Assembly: GCF_009856355.1 (NCBI RefSeq)
Contig: NZ_WMEW01000009.1
Span: forward strand, 103,276-167,275
Source of the DNA: Halobacillus litoralis
GTDB lineage: Bacteria > Bacillota > Bacilli > Bacillales > Halobacillaceae
Reading direction: 5' to 3'
Length of the DNA: 64,000 nucleotides
In this document: piece by piece, positions 43,244 through 51,918 of the stretch
Layout: each line of letters begins with the position of its first letter
How positions within the stretch are numbered: position 1 is the stretch's first letter
Made by a program: the position numbers and the translations under genes
Notes under the pieces: generated by a model
The model's input: the letters and a program-made list of their open reading frames with translations, nothing else
What the model was told of the DNA's origin: nothing
Databases searched by the model: none

Positions 43244-43825
43244 ATGACCCAGGAAATCGAAATTGAATTCAAAAACCTGCTGACGGAAGACGAGTACAGC
43301 CGGGTTTATCATTTTTTACCATTCAAATCAGTTGAACTTATCGAACAAACCAATTATTATTTTGAAACAGAAGATCTAAAATTAAAACAGCACGGAGCAG
43401 CATTAAGAATCCGCAAAAAATCAGATCAGTGGACACTGACCCTGAAGCAGCCCCACCCGGAAGGTCTGCTGGAAACCCATGACATCCTCTCAGAGCAGGA
43501 AGCCAATTTATGGATCCAGAACAAGCTTGTGGAAAAAAGCCGGGTGTTCAGGCAGCTCCGTGATCTCGGTATTGATCCGGAGCAGCTGCACTATTTAGGT
43601 TCGCTCACGACAAGACGAAAAGAATTGGAATATAACGGGGCGCTTGTCGTCCTTGACCACAGCCTCTATTATGATCAGGAGGATTACGAGCTTGAGGTGG
43701 AAGCCGGAAGCCGGGAGTCAGGAAAGTCAGTAATCCAGGAAATTCTCCAGTCCTGCAATATTCCTGAGCGGGAAACAGATAATAAGATCAAACGTTTCTA
43801 CAAAGCCAAGCTCAAATCAGAATAG
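43244..43825 (+). CDS. yjbK: YjbK, CYTH-domain (triphosphate tunnel) protein
   Basis: 193 residues. The ExExK signature EIEIEFK is at residues 4-10. A further basic/acidic strand series (ALRIRKKSDQWTLTLKQP, TRRKELEYNGALVVLDHS, YELEVEA) builds the CYTH tunnel. Family members hydrolyse triphosphate compounds such as thiamine triphosphate or inorganic triphosphate; the substrate here is unknown. It is divergent from yjbM with a 133-base intergenic region and has an AGGAGGGG site. Confidence 0.92.
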   Translation: MTQEIEIEFKNLLTEDEYSRVYHFLPFKSVELIEQTNYYFETEDLKLKQHGAALRIRKKSDQWTLTLKQPHPEGLLETHDILSEQEANLWIQNKLVEKSRVFRQLRDLGIDPEQLHYLGSLTTRRKELEYNGALVVLDHSLYYDQEDYELEVEAGSRESGKSVIQEILQSCNIPERETDNKIKRFYKAKLKSE

Positions 43826-43880
43826 TTGCTGTCAGACAGCCCTCATTGCTAAAATGTTGAACAGACAAGGAGGGGATGCT

Positions 43881-44273
43881 ATGCAGCGGAATCAATCCTT
43901 TTACGATGCCGTCGGAAAAGAAAAAATCGATGAACTGGTGGAAGCCTTTTACAGGAGAGTCCAGCAGCATCCCGATTTAATTCCGATATTTCCAGATGAT
44001 TTCACAGAAACCATCCGGAAGCAGAAACAGTTTTTAACACAGTTTTTCGGAGGTCCCCCCCTCTATGTGGAGGAGCACGGCCATCCGATGCTGCGGGCCA
44101 GGCACCTTCCTTTTGAAATCACTCCGACCCGGAGAGACGCATGGTTGTCCTGCATGTCCGGGGCCATGACTGAAGTGGAACTGCAGGAGCCTTACCGCTC
44201 TGCCATGTTCGACCGGCTCGTAAAAACGGCCAACCATATGATGAATACACCTGAGGATGAGAAAGGAGAATAG
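43881..44273 (+). CDS. yjbI: YjbI, group II truncated haemoglobin
   Basis: 130 residues from ATG 43881, with AAGGAGGGG upstream. The 2/2 globin fold is recognisable: FYDAVGKEKIDELVEAFYRRV, the distal-side FFGGPPLYVEEHGHPMLRARHLPFEI containing the proximal histidine (RHLPF), and WLSCMSGAM with the conserved Trp. It binds O2/NO. It is placed directly before yjbH, as in B. subtilis. The nine extra codons upstream (MLNRQGGDA) are the ribosome-site region. Confidence 0.93.
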   Translation: MQRNQSFYDAVGKEKIDELVEAFYRRVQQHPDLIPIFPDDFTETIRKQKQFLTQFFGGPPLYVEEHGHPMLRARHLPFEITPTRRDAWLSCMSGAMTEVELQEPYRSAMFDRLVKTANHMMNTPEDEKGE

Positions 44274-44275
44274 TT

Positions 44276-45163
44276 GTGGGTTGGAAAAGTTTAGATCGTG
44301 ATCAACAGACAAACGGAACTTCAAGCGGCTTTTTTAATTTAACGAAACGCCCTATAGAGATATACGTCTTCATCGACCCGCTTTGTCCAGAATGCTGGTC
44401 ACTCGAACCCTTTCTTAAAAAGCTCACGATCGAATATGGGCGCTTCTTTACCATCCGTCCGGTCATTAGCGGAAGTCTTACTTCCTTACAGGAAAGCTAC
44501 GGCAGAAAAGCGGAAAACTTGAAAAAAGAATGGGATCATACCGGTTCCAGAACAGGCATGTGCTGTGATGGGGATGTGTGGCTGGAAAACCCTGTGGCCT
44601 CCCCTCTGGCAACATCGCTGGCTGTCAAAGCCGCTGAGCTTCAAGGGAAAAAAGCCGGCATGCGCTTCCTTCGTAAAGTACAGGAATACGTGTTCCTTGA
44701 TAAGAAAGATATTTCCAACGAAGGCGTTCTTGTTGAATGCGCAGAGAACAGCCGCCTTGATGTAGCAGAGTTTAAGCGGGATCTCCACTCCGATGCGGCC
44801 CGCCGCGCCCTGCAGTGTGACATGAAACTTGCAGGTGAGATGGAAGTGGATTCCACCCCGACCATCGTCATTTTCAATGAATCCGAAGAAGATGCCGGAT
44901 TGAAAATCACCGGCCTTTATTCCTACGATGTTTATGTGAAAGTGTTGAAAGAAATGCTTCAGAAGGATCCTAAACCGGGTATCAAACCTGATTTAGAGGA
45001 TTTCTTGCAGCACTATCGCTTTGTAGCCAATAAGGAAATCTCCGTCGTTTATGACTGGACGGAACAAGAAGTCAAACACGAAATGAAGAAGCTCGTCCTG
45101 AAACAGAAAGTACGAGAAGTCCCTGTCAAGCACGGGGCTTTCTGGAAATATATCGGTTCGTAA
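44276..45163 (+). CDS. yjbH: YjbH, ClpXP adaptor for Spx
   Basis: 295 residues with a DsbA-like N-terminal domain that keeps the C-x-x-C pair (Cys37 and Cys40 in CPECW), followed by an all-helical insertion and a C-terminal winged region. YjbH binds Spx and delivers it to ClpXP, keeping the thiol-stress response off. The start is GTG, seven bases after AAAGGAG, two bases beyond the yjbI stop. Spx itself is encoded at 50645-51040. Confidence 0.95.
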   Translation: MGWKSLDRDQQTNGTSSGFFNLTKRPIEIYVFIDPLCPECWSLEPFLKKLTIEYGRFFTIRPVISGSLTSLQESYGRKAENLKKEWDHTGSRTGMCCDGDVWLENPVASPLATSLAVKAAELQGKKAGMRFLRKVQEYVFLDKKDISNEGVLVECAENSRLDVAEFKRDLHSDAARRALQCDMKLAGEMEVDSTPTIVIFNESEEDAGLKITGLYSYDVYVKVLKEMLQKDPKPGIKPDLEDFLQHYRFVANKEISVVYDWTEQEVKHEMKKLVLKQKVREVPVKHGAFWKYIGS

Positions 45164-45534
45164 AAAAGCTCCCTTCATGGGAGCTTCAGCTTGTAGAGAA
45201 ACCCCTGTTTCTTTACAAGCTTTTTTCTTTCTTACCGCCAGGAGCGTAAGCCTCCTTCCCTTTCATGCCGTTCTTTTAAATCTGCGAACCTGCTTAGTGC
45301 ACCCACTCTCTCCCGTATATTCTAACGTCGGCACGAGTAGCGTTCGGTGGTGATGCCTGCGGGAACAGCACGGGCCGAAGCTCCACTTGGGCAGGCGGTC
45401 TTCCTGACCAAGTCAGCTGAGGGCGTGCCCGCGGCATTCATCCACCTAAGCGGAAAGTAACCCTTCACACGACGAAAGGGCAGCTCTAGCTGGTTAACAC
45501 AGGCTTTTTCTACAGCCAAAAGCTCCCTTCAAGG
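45164..45534. repeat. Dispersed intergenic element, long copy, bounded by a 17-base direct repeat
   Basis: The core (45186-45490) shares both ends with the short copy at 24152-24340. It also has a ~130-base middle rich in GCGGGAACAGCACGGGCCG-type sequence. AAAAGCTCCCTTCATGG (45164-45180) and AAAAGCTCCCTTCAAGG (45518-45534) flank it as direct repeats with one mismatch, as if it had split or duplicated the yjbH terminator. ORFs across it are translations of the repeat. Confidence 0.8.
45188..45227 (+). terminator. Terminator carried by the long repeat copy
   Basis: AGCTTGTAGAGAAA/TTTCTTTACAAGCT (one wobble) followed by TTTTT. It is the same structure as at 24156-24196 and would terminate yjbH. 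Confidence 0.85.
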
Positions 45535-45546
45535 AGGCTTTTTTAT
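45518..45546 (+). terminator. Residual terminator right of the repeat
   Basis: AAAAGCTCC, loop CTTCAA, GGAGGCTTTTTT. It looks like the original yjbH terminator now separated from the gene by the repeat element. Confidence 0.6.
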
Positions 45547-45602
45547 GCGCTGGTTATGACGATTTCTTCCTCATCATACATTTTTATAAAGGGGGACTGG
45601 TC

Positions 45603-45779
45603 ATGAAAATATGGTTGACGCTGGCTGCGCTGGCTGTGCTGTTCATGCTCGGACTTTTTCACTTGTTTGCCCTTATGCACCTCTACCCTCTCTACATTAC
45701 TTCCCCTCTCTTATTTGCAGCCATCTTCCTTACGGTATCGGCGGCCTCCTATAAAAAGACGTTCAAAGGCTTTCATTAA
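45603..45779 (+). CDS. 58-residue two-helix membrane peptide
   Basis: Reads MKIWLTLAALAVLFMLGLFH, then FALMHLYPLY, ITSPLLFAAIFLTVSAASYK and KTFKGFH. Two hydrophobic helices are joined by a short polar turn; the C-terminus is basic. AAAGGGGG precedes the ATG by seven bases and a terminator follows the stop, so a short independent gene is well supported. No family recognised. Confidence 0.7.
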   Translation: MKIWLTLAALAVLFMLGLFHLFALMHLYPLYITSPLLFAAIFLTVSAASYKKTFKGFH

Positions 45780-45780
45780 C

Positions 45781-45816
45781 AGAAAAACGCATCCGCCTCA
45801 GCGGATGCGTTTTTCT
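45781..45816. terminator. Bidirectional terminator
   Basis: AAAAACGCATCCGC/GCGGATGCGTTTTT with a four-base loop, between the small membrane gene and pepF. Confidence 0.93.
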
Positions 45817-47624
45817 TATTTCTTGAGCAGCTGCTCCATTTCATTCAACTTTTCCTCAAAGACGTCAAGCGCAGACGCAATCGGATCTTTGGACGTCATA
45901 TCGACGCCTGCCTGCTTCAGTACTTCGATCGGATAGTCACTGCTGCCGGCCTTCAGGAAATTCTTATACCGTTCAACAGCCTGGCTGCCTTCCTCAAGGA
46001 TCTGGCCGGCCAGAGCTTGAGCGGCTGCATATCCTGTTGCATATTGATACACATAATATCCCATATAGAAGTGAGGGATTCTCGCCCACTCCAGACCGAT
46101 CTTCTCATCGATCACGATGTTTTCCCCGAAGTATTTCTTATTTAGATCATAATAGATGTCGGTCAGTTTCTCAGCTGTCAGCGCCTCACCATTCTGCGCC
46201 TGCATGTGAATCGTATGCTCGAATTCAGCAAACATCGTCTGCCGGAAGACTGTACCACGGAATCCTTCAAGGAAATTGTTCAGGAGATACAATTTTTCTT
46301 TATCACTGTTCGTATGCTTCGTCATGTACTCATTCAAAAGTGCCTCGTTGCATGTAGACGCGACTTCTGCCACGAAGATAGAGTAATTTCCATACCGATA
46401 CGGCTGGTTTTCGTGTGTATAATAGCTGTGCAGCGAATGCCCGAGCTCATGGGCAAGTGTAAACAAATTGTTTACATTATCCTGCCAGTTCATCAGAATA
46501 TATGGGTTCGTCCCGTAATGACCGGAGGAGTAGGCTCCGCTGCGCTTTCCTTTGTTTTCTACAACATCGATCCAACGGTTTTCAAACCCTTCCTTAACGA
46601 TGTTGACGTATTCCTCACCAAGAGGCTCCAGGCCCTTCAGGACGAGGTCCTTGGCTTCCTCATAAGGAATATCCATTTCCGCTTCCTTCACAAGGGGTGT
46701 ATAAAGATCGTACATATGAACGTCATCAAGGCCCAGAACCTCTTTCCTTAATTCCACATACCGGTGAAGCAGAGGCAGACGTTCATTGACCGCCTCAAGC
46801 AGGTTATCATACACAGACTCCGGAATATTGTTATTATCCAGCTTCGCCTGTCTTGCGCGGTCATATTTTCTCACCTGGGCATTGAAATTGTTCTTCTTCA
46901 CATGTCCACTAAGTGTCGAGGCAAATGTATTTTTAAATGAACCAAACGTATCATACATCGCATCGAAAGCCGATTTCCGTACGTCCCTGTCATCCGATTT
47001 CAGGAAGTTGATATATCGGCCGTGTGTGAGGTCCACCTCTTCCCCTTCTTCATTCTTTATCGACGGGAAAGTAAGATCGGCATTATTCAATGCCCCGAAG
47101 GTCTGCGATGGACTGGCTCCAATTTCCGAAAAACCCGCCAGAAGCTTCTCTTCCTTCTCACTTAAGACATGAGCGCGCTGACGTGTAATCTCATCCAGCG
47201 TATGCTCATAAAGCTTCAGAGGCTCATGTTCATCAAGGAAGGATTGGACTTTCCCTTCCGGAAGAGCAAGAATCTCGGGTACAATGAAGCTCATTGCGGA
47301 TGCGATTTTCGTGTAGAGGTTTTCCGCTTTCGCATTCATTTCCTGATAATAAGCATTGGTCGTATCTTGATCGTTGCGCATATGGGCATACGTGAATAAC
47401 AGCCCGATTTTATTGGATATTTTATCCTGAAAAGCTAAAAGCTCATATAATTGTTCAGCAGATTCACCGATTCTGCCCTGATATTTCTCCAATTCAGGGA
47501 GCATGGCTTTCGTTTCTTCCAGATCTTTATACCAGTCTTCATCTGCAGCGTACATGGCTTCAAGATTCCATGTTTTTTCTACAGGGACTTCTTCTCGTTT
47601 TGGCAGTTGCTTTGTAGATGACAT
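45816..47624 (-). CDS. pepF: Oligoendopeptidase F
   Basis: 602 residues of the M3 metallopeptidase family. The zinc-binding HExxH is in LAHELGHSLHSYY, with the third ligand downstream in the helix around EVASTCNEALL. It cuts peptides of roughly 7-17 residues in the cytoplasm, downstream of Opp uptake. ATG at 47624 is chosen over 47630 because the earlier codon abuts AAAGGAGG. Neighbours coiA, mecA and spx keep the B. subtilis order. Confidence 0.95.
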   Translation of the reverse strand: MSSTKQLPKREEVPVEKTWNLEAMYAADEDWYKDLEETKAMLPELEKYQGRIGESAEQLYELLAFQDKISNKIGLLFTYAHMRNDQDTTNAYYQEMNAKAENLYTKIASAMSFIVPEILALPEGKVQSFLDEHEPLKLYEHTLDEITRQRAHVLSEKEEKLLAGFSEIGASPSQTFGALNNADLTFPSIKNEEGEEVDLTHGRYINFLKSDDRDVRKSAFDAMYDTFGSFKNTFASTLSGHVKKNNFNAQVRKYDRARQAKLDNNNIPESVYDNLLEAVNERLPLLHRYVELRKEVLGLDDVHMYDLYTPLVKEAEMDIPYEEAKDLVLKGLEPLGEEYVNIVKEGFENRWIDVVENKGKRSGAYSSGHYGTNPYILMNWQDNVNNLFTLAHELGHSLHSYYTHENQPYRYGNYSIFVAEVASTCNEALLNEYMTKHTNSDKEKLYLLNNFLEGFRGTVFRQTMFAEFEHTIHMQAQNGEALTAEKLTDIYYDLNKKYFGENIVIDEKIGLEWARIPHFYMGYYVYQYATGYAAAQALAGQILEEGSQAVERYKNFLKAGSSDYPIEVLKQAGVDMTSKDPIASALDVFEEKLNEMEQLLKK

Positions 47625-47694
47625 CTGCATCCTCCTTTATTTCATACCTCATCCTCATTCACTTCTCGATAAAAGGAAAAATACCTTCCCGCTG

Positions 47695-48837
47695 CTACAT
47701 GATCTTTAAATTTTTCAGCTTGGCCAGCGTGGTCCGGTCATCCAGAAAGGCTTCCTCCATGGTAGATGGAAAATCAACCTCCCTGACTTTCACCCACTTA
47801 TTATTCCCTGTTTTTTTCAGGATATTTAAGCCGCACAGCAGCTCTGCATACTCTGTGACAGGATCCGGTTTGTATTGATTGACTGTCACCGGCACCTCCA
47901 TCTCAGGAAATTCCACCGGCGCCCCGACAGAAACGGGCATGAAATGATCCATGAAAAGACGTGTCTGCCATATGTACGGCTTTACACTGAGCTGGACCTG
48001 GCTTTTTACGGGAAGGTAACAGACGCTTGGGATGAGCGAAAAATGATACCCCTTCATGTATAAATACTGCCGGAACTGTTTCTCCTTACTTCCTGTCTCC
48101 CGGCGGTACTTCGTTCGGTTGTCATACCAGGCTTTTTCCCAGTGATGGGAGATTGATGGAAGCGGAGGGCTCCAGCCAGGGGAGAAAATTTGAGGAAACG
48201 TACGTTGGTTTAATCCATAGGAGTGAAACAAACCGGTGACAGAAGACGTGGACAGCCATCGAAGGCCCGATGCTGTGGTCATCGTTTTTGTGCGGGAATG
48301 CAGAAAGAAGAGTCGGTAAAGGGAGGACCATTGATACAGGAAGGATTGCAGAAAGGAATTAAATTGGAGAATATGAGGGCCTTTCTTTTTCCAGTGCCTC
48401 GGTCCAAGGATCCATAAAGGAAAGATCCCATGGTCTACATACCCTTTTGTACGCTTCCATATGTCTGTAACTGGTATCGTAGAGCACTGATACTCTACGG
48501 CGACCTGCCGCTTAGAACCGGAAATGTAGACATCTGGCTGCTGTTGAATACCGGGAAGGTAACTTTCCAGTTCCACCTGATAACCCTGGGCTCTGAGCCA
48601 TTGGTATATCAGCCACTTTCCAGCTTCATGTTCCTCGGATTCCCCCCCTTTGATGGACGGACACCGGCTGTCAGGCAGATGGGCAAAATGCGGAATGACC
48701 TTCAGTCCTGAACGGATGCGGACAGGTTCCCGGCAGGCGGGACAGAAATAAGCACGCCCCTTCAACTGTGAGATTTCAGCTGGGGATTTTTGATAAATGG
48801 ACTGCAGCTGTTCTTGATCATTAAGAGCATACAGCAG
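47695..48837 (-). CDS. coiA: Competence protein CoiA (start uncertain)
   Basis: Nuclease-like CoiA with an N-terminal zinc-finger-like YFCPACREPV and the HFAH motif (IPHFAHLPDS), then the restriction-endonuclease-like core EEHEAGKWLIYQWL...QQPDVYISGSKRQVAVEYQCS. The first ATG/GTG/TTG of the frame (48765) falls inside the conserved N-terminus. The frame continues upstream, LYALNDQEQLQSIYQKSPAE, to tandem CTG codons at 48837 and 48834 and then a TGA. GGAGAGG lies nine bases before the first CTG. An out-of-frame ATG at 48844 would need a one-base shift. CoiA acts in transformation, with DNA processing after uptake. Confidence 0.82.
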   Translation of the reverse strand: MLYALNDQEQLQSIYQKSPAEISQLKGRAYFCPACREPVRIRSGLKVIPHFAHLPDSRCPSIKGGESEEHEAGKWLIYQWLRAQGYQVELESYLPGIQQQPDVYISGSKRQVAVEYQCSTIPVTDIWKRTKGYVDHGIFPLWILGPRHWKKKGPHILQFNSFLQSFLYQWSSLYRLFFLHSRTKTMTTASGLRWLSTSSVTGLFHSYGLNQRTFPQIFSPGWSPPLPSISHHWEKAWYDNRTKYRRETGSKEKQFRQYLYMKGYHFSLIPSVCYLPVKSQVQLSVKPYIWQTRLFMDHFMPVSVGAPVEFPEMEVPVTVNQYKPDPVTEYAELLCGLNILKKTGNNKWVKVREVDFPSTMEEAFLDDRTTLAKLKNLKIM

Positions 48838-48889
48838 AAAGCATCACCTCTCCGCATTATTCGACATGCACGTCGTTTATTCCTTCCGG

Positions 48890-48921
48890 CAAAAAAAATA
48901 AGCACACGATGGTGTGTGCTT
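48890..48921 (-). terminator. Terminator of mecA
   Basis: AAGCACAC/GTGTGTGCTT stem (48900-48921) is followed on the minus strand by ATTTTTTTT. Confidence 0.9.
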
Positions 48922-48928
48922 GTTTATA

Positions 48929-49621
48929 TTAATTCTGCGGGAAATAGTGTCGAATTTGCTGAAGTGCTTGTTCCTCAAAGATGACCTTTCCATATTCTTC
49001 AAGACGATGGACGGTCAAGGATGACTCCTGTGCGTATTCCATCAGCTGACTCAGCGTATTTTCCTGTTCATCATCATTCATCTGTTCATCATCGAACTGA
49101 ATATACAGATAGTAACGATCTTCAAAATGGAATAAGCGCTGTTCCATAGATGCAGGAATGGATAGATAATGGCTGAGCTGGATAATGTCTTCAAACTCAT
49201 TGAACTTCAACGTGAAGGTCAGCGAACCTTCCGTCTCTTCTTCTCCATCTTCCTCTGCCTGTTTATAATCTCCGGATGACTGATATTTATCATCCAGAAG
49301 GGATTCAAGCTTTTCATCAAGCGGAACATCGACACCCTTACCTTCATCATTCGGCAGTTCAAGCTTTTGACCATCCTGGGATACCTGTGCTTTTGTAACA
49401 ATCACTTCCAGACCTTTGTCCATAGCCTGGACTTGGATCCAAAGCGGTCCGTCCGCCTGGAAATTCTCCTTATCATTCACTTCATCCATCATTTCCCAGA
49501 AAAGCTGCTCGCTTCTTTCCCGGTTATACCAGATCTCTTCCCGATCAAAACCTCTTTGTTCTACATCCTGATATGTTACGTAAAATTTTACGGTATTCTC
49601 ATTAATGCGTTCGATTTCCAT
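48929..49621 (-). CDS. mecA: MecA, adaptor for ClpCP
   Basis: 230 residues. The N-terminal substrate-binding domain (MEIERINENTVKFYVTYQDVEQRGF, ~1-80) is joined by an acidic linker (QAEEDGEEETEG) to the ClpC-binding C-terminal domain (~135-230, SLTFTLKFNEFEDIIQLSHYL). MecA targets ComK and other substrates to ClpC/ClpP and restrains competence. It is next to coiA, as in related bacilli. Confidence 0.96.
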   Translation of the reverse strand: MEIERINENTVKFYVTYQDVEQRGFDREEIWYNRERSEQLFWEMMDEVNDKENFQADGPLWIQVQAMDKGLEVIVTKAQVSQDGQKLELPNDEGKGVDVPLDEKLESLLDDKYQSSGDYKQAEEDGEEETEGSLTFTLKFNEFEDIIQLSHYLSIPASMEQRLFHFEDRYYLYIQFDDEQMNDDEQENTLSQLMEYAQESSLTVHRLEEYGKVIFEEQALQQIRHYFPQN

Positions 49622-49917
49622 ACGTTTCTCTCCCTTCTAAACATGTTTTAGGGGGAAGGGAATACTCACCCTTTGTACTTCTTCATAGACCCTTACCCTT
49701 CAGGCCTGAACTTCAACCGTGATAATGTGCCTTGTAAGGGTTGATGTGATTCTATTGTATGACAGCTGAAGCAAAATGAAAAACAAATTGCTCGAATTCA
49801 GCATAGAGCTGTCCGCGTTCTGAATAGATTAGAACAGAGCCTGTAGTGAAGCGGGTTGATTTTCAATTTTAGCTTATTACCAATGGTTTGTCACTACGTA
49901 GCAGGAGGATTTTTTTC

Positions 49918-50583
49918 ATGAACTGGGACCTTCTTGAACCACTCTTCATCATTATCAGCATCGATATTATTCTCGGCGGTGATAATGCGGTTGTCATCGC
50001 TCTGGCCAGCCGGAACCTGCCTCCGGAACAAAGGAATAAAGCAATTTTATTCGGTACAGGACTTGCGATTGCCGCAAGGGTCCTGTTGACGGTGGTTGCT
50101 CTTTATCTTCTCCAAATTCCCTTTCTTCAATTAATCGGAGGGCTGCTTCTTTTTTACATTGCCTTCAAACTGCTGACGGATACCGAGGAAACCGACCACA
50201 TCAAGGCGGGTGACAGTCTTGCGGCGGCTGTAAAAACCATTGTGTTCGCTGATATTGTCATGGGGTTTGATAATGTACTGGCCATTGCCGGTGCTTCCCA
50301 CAACAATATCCTCCTGGTCATCATCGGCCTGCTCGTTTCCGTTCCTATCATTGTCTGGGGAAGTCGGATCATCCTTCAATTGATGGACAAGTTCCCCCTG
50401 CTCATTTATTTCGGGGCCGGAATATTAGCTTATACAGCTGCGGAAATGGTAAAAGAGGATCGGTACATGATGCAGTATATGGAAGATATTCCATATATCC
50501 ATCAATGGTTCGCTGTAATTATGGTCATTATCATTATTACTTTAGGGTATTGGATAAATAAACGAAAAGGAACGGCGATTTGA
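49918..50583 (+). CDS. yjbE: TerC-family membrane protein (YjbE)
   Basis: 221 residues from ATG 49918, preceded by AGGAGG. About seven membrane helices carry the TerC acidic motifs: FIIISIDIILGGDNAVVIALAS and FADIVMGFDNVLAIAGA, whose Asp/Asn residues form the metal site. Some Bacillus TerC proteins export manganese during metalation of secreted enzymes; this member is uncharacterised. It lies between mecA and spx, as in B. subtilis. The 296-base region upstream (49622-49917) shows neither a yybP-ykoY riboswitch motif nor an ORF. Confidence 0.9.
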   Translation: MNWDLLEPLFIIISIDIILGGDNAVVIALASRNLPPEQRNKAILFGTGLAIAARVLLTVVALYLLQIPFLQLIGGLLLFYIAFKLLTDTEETDHIKAGDSLAAAVKTIVFADIVMGFDNVLAIAGASHNNILLVIIGLLVSVPIIVWGSRIILQLMDKFPLLIYFGAGILAYTAAEMVKEDRYMMQYMEDIPYIHQWFAVIMVIIIITLGYWINKRKGTAI

Positions 50584-50598
50584 CAATATTCAAGCCTA

Positions 50599-50641
50599 AA
50601 ATAAAAACTGCGGCAGCCTGAGCTGTCGCAGTTTTTATTTT
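50599..50641. terminator. Bidirectional terminator between yjbE and spx
   Basis: AAAAACTGCGGCAG/CTGTCGCAGTTTTT hairpin flanked by A/T runs on both sides. Confidence 0.93.
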
Positions 50642-50644
50642 GTA

Positions 50645-51040
50645 TTAATTAACGAGACGTTGAGCTTCTTTTAACTGGAATGTACGCACACTGCGTGGAA
50701 GGAAACGACGAATTTCGTCTTCATTATAACCGACCTGCAGACGCTTATCATCAATGATGATCGGGCGGCGCAGCAATCCCGGGTTTTCCTGAATCAGATC
50801 AAAAAGATCCTGCATTGGAAGCTGATCGAAATCAACTTTCAACTTCTGGAATACCTTGGAGCGTGTTGAGATAATTTCTTCCGTTCCGTCCTCAGTCATG
50901 CGAAGGATTTCCTTGATTTCATCCAGTGTAAGCGGCTCAGAAAAGATATTTCGTTCCGTATAAGGAATGTCATGCTCTTCCAACCAAGCCTTGGCCTTTC
51001 GACATGATGTACAACTTGGTGAGGTATAAAGTGTAACCAT
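50645..51040 (-). CDS. spx: Spx, redox-sensing global transcription regulator
   Basis: 131 residues. The redox switch Cys10-x-x-Cys13 lies in [14 protein letters not shown]; Gly52 (contact to RNA polymerase alpha CTD) and Arg91-Arg92 are present. Oxidised Spx binds alphaCTD and activates thioredoxin and thiol-stress genes. It is degraded through YjbH-ClpXP; yjbH lies 5.5 kb away. The B. subtilis paralogue MgsR lacks the yjbC neighbourhood seen here. A promoter with a palindrome at its -10 lies upstream. Confidence 0.97.
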   Translation of the reverse strand: MVTLYTSPSCTSCRKAKAWLEEHDIPYTERNIFSEPLTLDEIKEILRMTEDGTEEIISTRSKVFQKLKVDFDQLPMQDLFDLIQENPGLLRRPIIIDDKRLQVGYNEDEIRRFLPRSVRTFQLKEAQRLVN

Positions 51041-51102
51041 ACAGAAACTTCACTCCTCAAATATTTTATGGTAGAGATTCAATTGCTTCTTTTTTTATAA
51101 TC

Positions 51103-51144
51103 AGTACAATCTGTACTATGGTTATACTATAACACAGTTGTCAA
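51103..51144 (-). promoter_or_regulatory. spx promoter with overlapping palindromes
   Basis: Minus-strand -35 TTGACA (51139-51144) and an 18-base spacer to -10 CATAGT (51115-51120). The perfect palindrome AGTACAATCTGTACT (51103-51117, plus strand) covers the -10/+1 edge, and GTTATACTATAAC (51121-51133) lies in the spacer. Both suit a repressor; in B. subtilis this promoter region is controlled by YodB and PerR. Confidence 0.6.
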
Positions 51145-51290
51145 GTTTTTTCTATATCTATACGAACATATGTTATGAAAAGCAATCATTTTATGGTTCT
51201 TCTCCCCTTATACCACCTGTATGGAAGGGTTAAACATCAATTGCGTATTTTTTCTTATCCTCTGGTTTATCAACTACCAGGCCTCCATTG

Positions 51291-51323
51291 AAAATACCCG
51301 CTGTGATCGCAGCGGGTATTTCT
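51291..51323 (-). terminator. Terminator or attenuator between yjbC and spx
   Basis: AAAATACCCGCTG/CAGCGGGTATTT stem (51291-51303, 51310-51321), followed on the minus strand by TTTTCAAT. The 284-base yjbC-spx gap also holds the spx promoter and no ORF. Confidence 0.85.
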
Positions 51324-51324
51324 C

Positions 51325-51918
51325 TCAGGTCCGGCTCGTTTTACCGAGTTCGTCCAGAATATCTTCTGAGTCCCTTTCCTCATCATGGGTCAGCACTTCC
51401 TCAACCGGCTGATAGGATTTCCCATAAAACTGTTCATCCTTATACGTATGGATTTCCGTGTACATTTTCTTCATCTGCTCATAAATCTGCTCTTCAGATG
51501 CATCATCCGGTGACCAGTAGAGAATTTCCATACTGTTCACTTCATTGGTTACAACAGAACGCCGGGTGTATCCAATGGATTGGGCATGTGTAAAACCTTC
51601 CCTTTGATAAAAACGAAGACGCGCCTCCGTATCAGAGTCTTCGTAATCCACAGGTTCTACCTCAAGGATGATGGGTTTCCCTTTCGCCTTCATCTTTTCA
51701 ATGAGCTTATGCCCGAGTCCCTGCCCGCGGGCGGCCGTGGAAACGTATACATAATCGATGAACAGAAAGCTGTCGAATTCTGCATACATCAGGACATGGT
51801 ACTCTCCTTCATCTTTATAGTAGACATCGCTTTTTTCTTTTAATAAAGCTTCCATGTGTTCTTTTGACTTCATTTCCTCAACCGGGAAATATTCGTTCAA
51901 CTTTTCATACCAATTCAT
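51325..51918 (-). CDS. yjbC: YjbC, GNAT-family acetyltransferase
   Basis: 197 residues. The GNAT acetyl-CoA loop is VYVSTAARGQGLGHKLIEKMK (~75-95), and the C-terminal catalytic region includes LRFYQREGFTHAQS. The family extends ~60 residues beyond the fold (WSPDDASEEQIYEQMKKMYTE...), as in B. subtilis YjbC, which shares a transcript with spx there. Substrate unknown. Stress-sigma control is known in B. subtilis; here it is only an expectation. Confidence 0.9.
   Translation of the reverse strand: MNWYEKLNEYFPVEEMKSKEHMEALLKEKSDVYYKDEGEYHVLMYAEFDSFLFIDYVYVSTAARGQGLGHKLIEKMKAKGKPIILEVEPVDYEDSDTEARLRFYQREGFTHAQSIGYTRRSVVTNEVNSMEILYWSPDDASEEQIYEQMKKMYTEIHTYKDEQFYGKSYQPVEEVLTHDEERDSEDILDELGKTSRT

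Noticed and set aside
49622..49917. Possible yybP-ykoY manganese riboswitch before the TerC gene
   Set aside because: No GGGGAGTA-type conserved loops or terminator were found in the leader.
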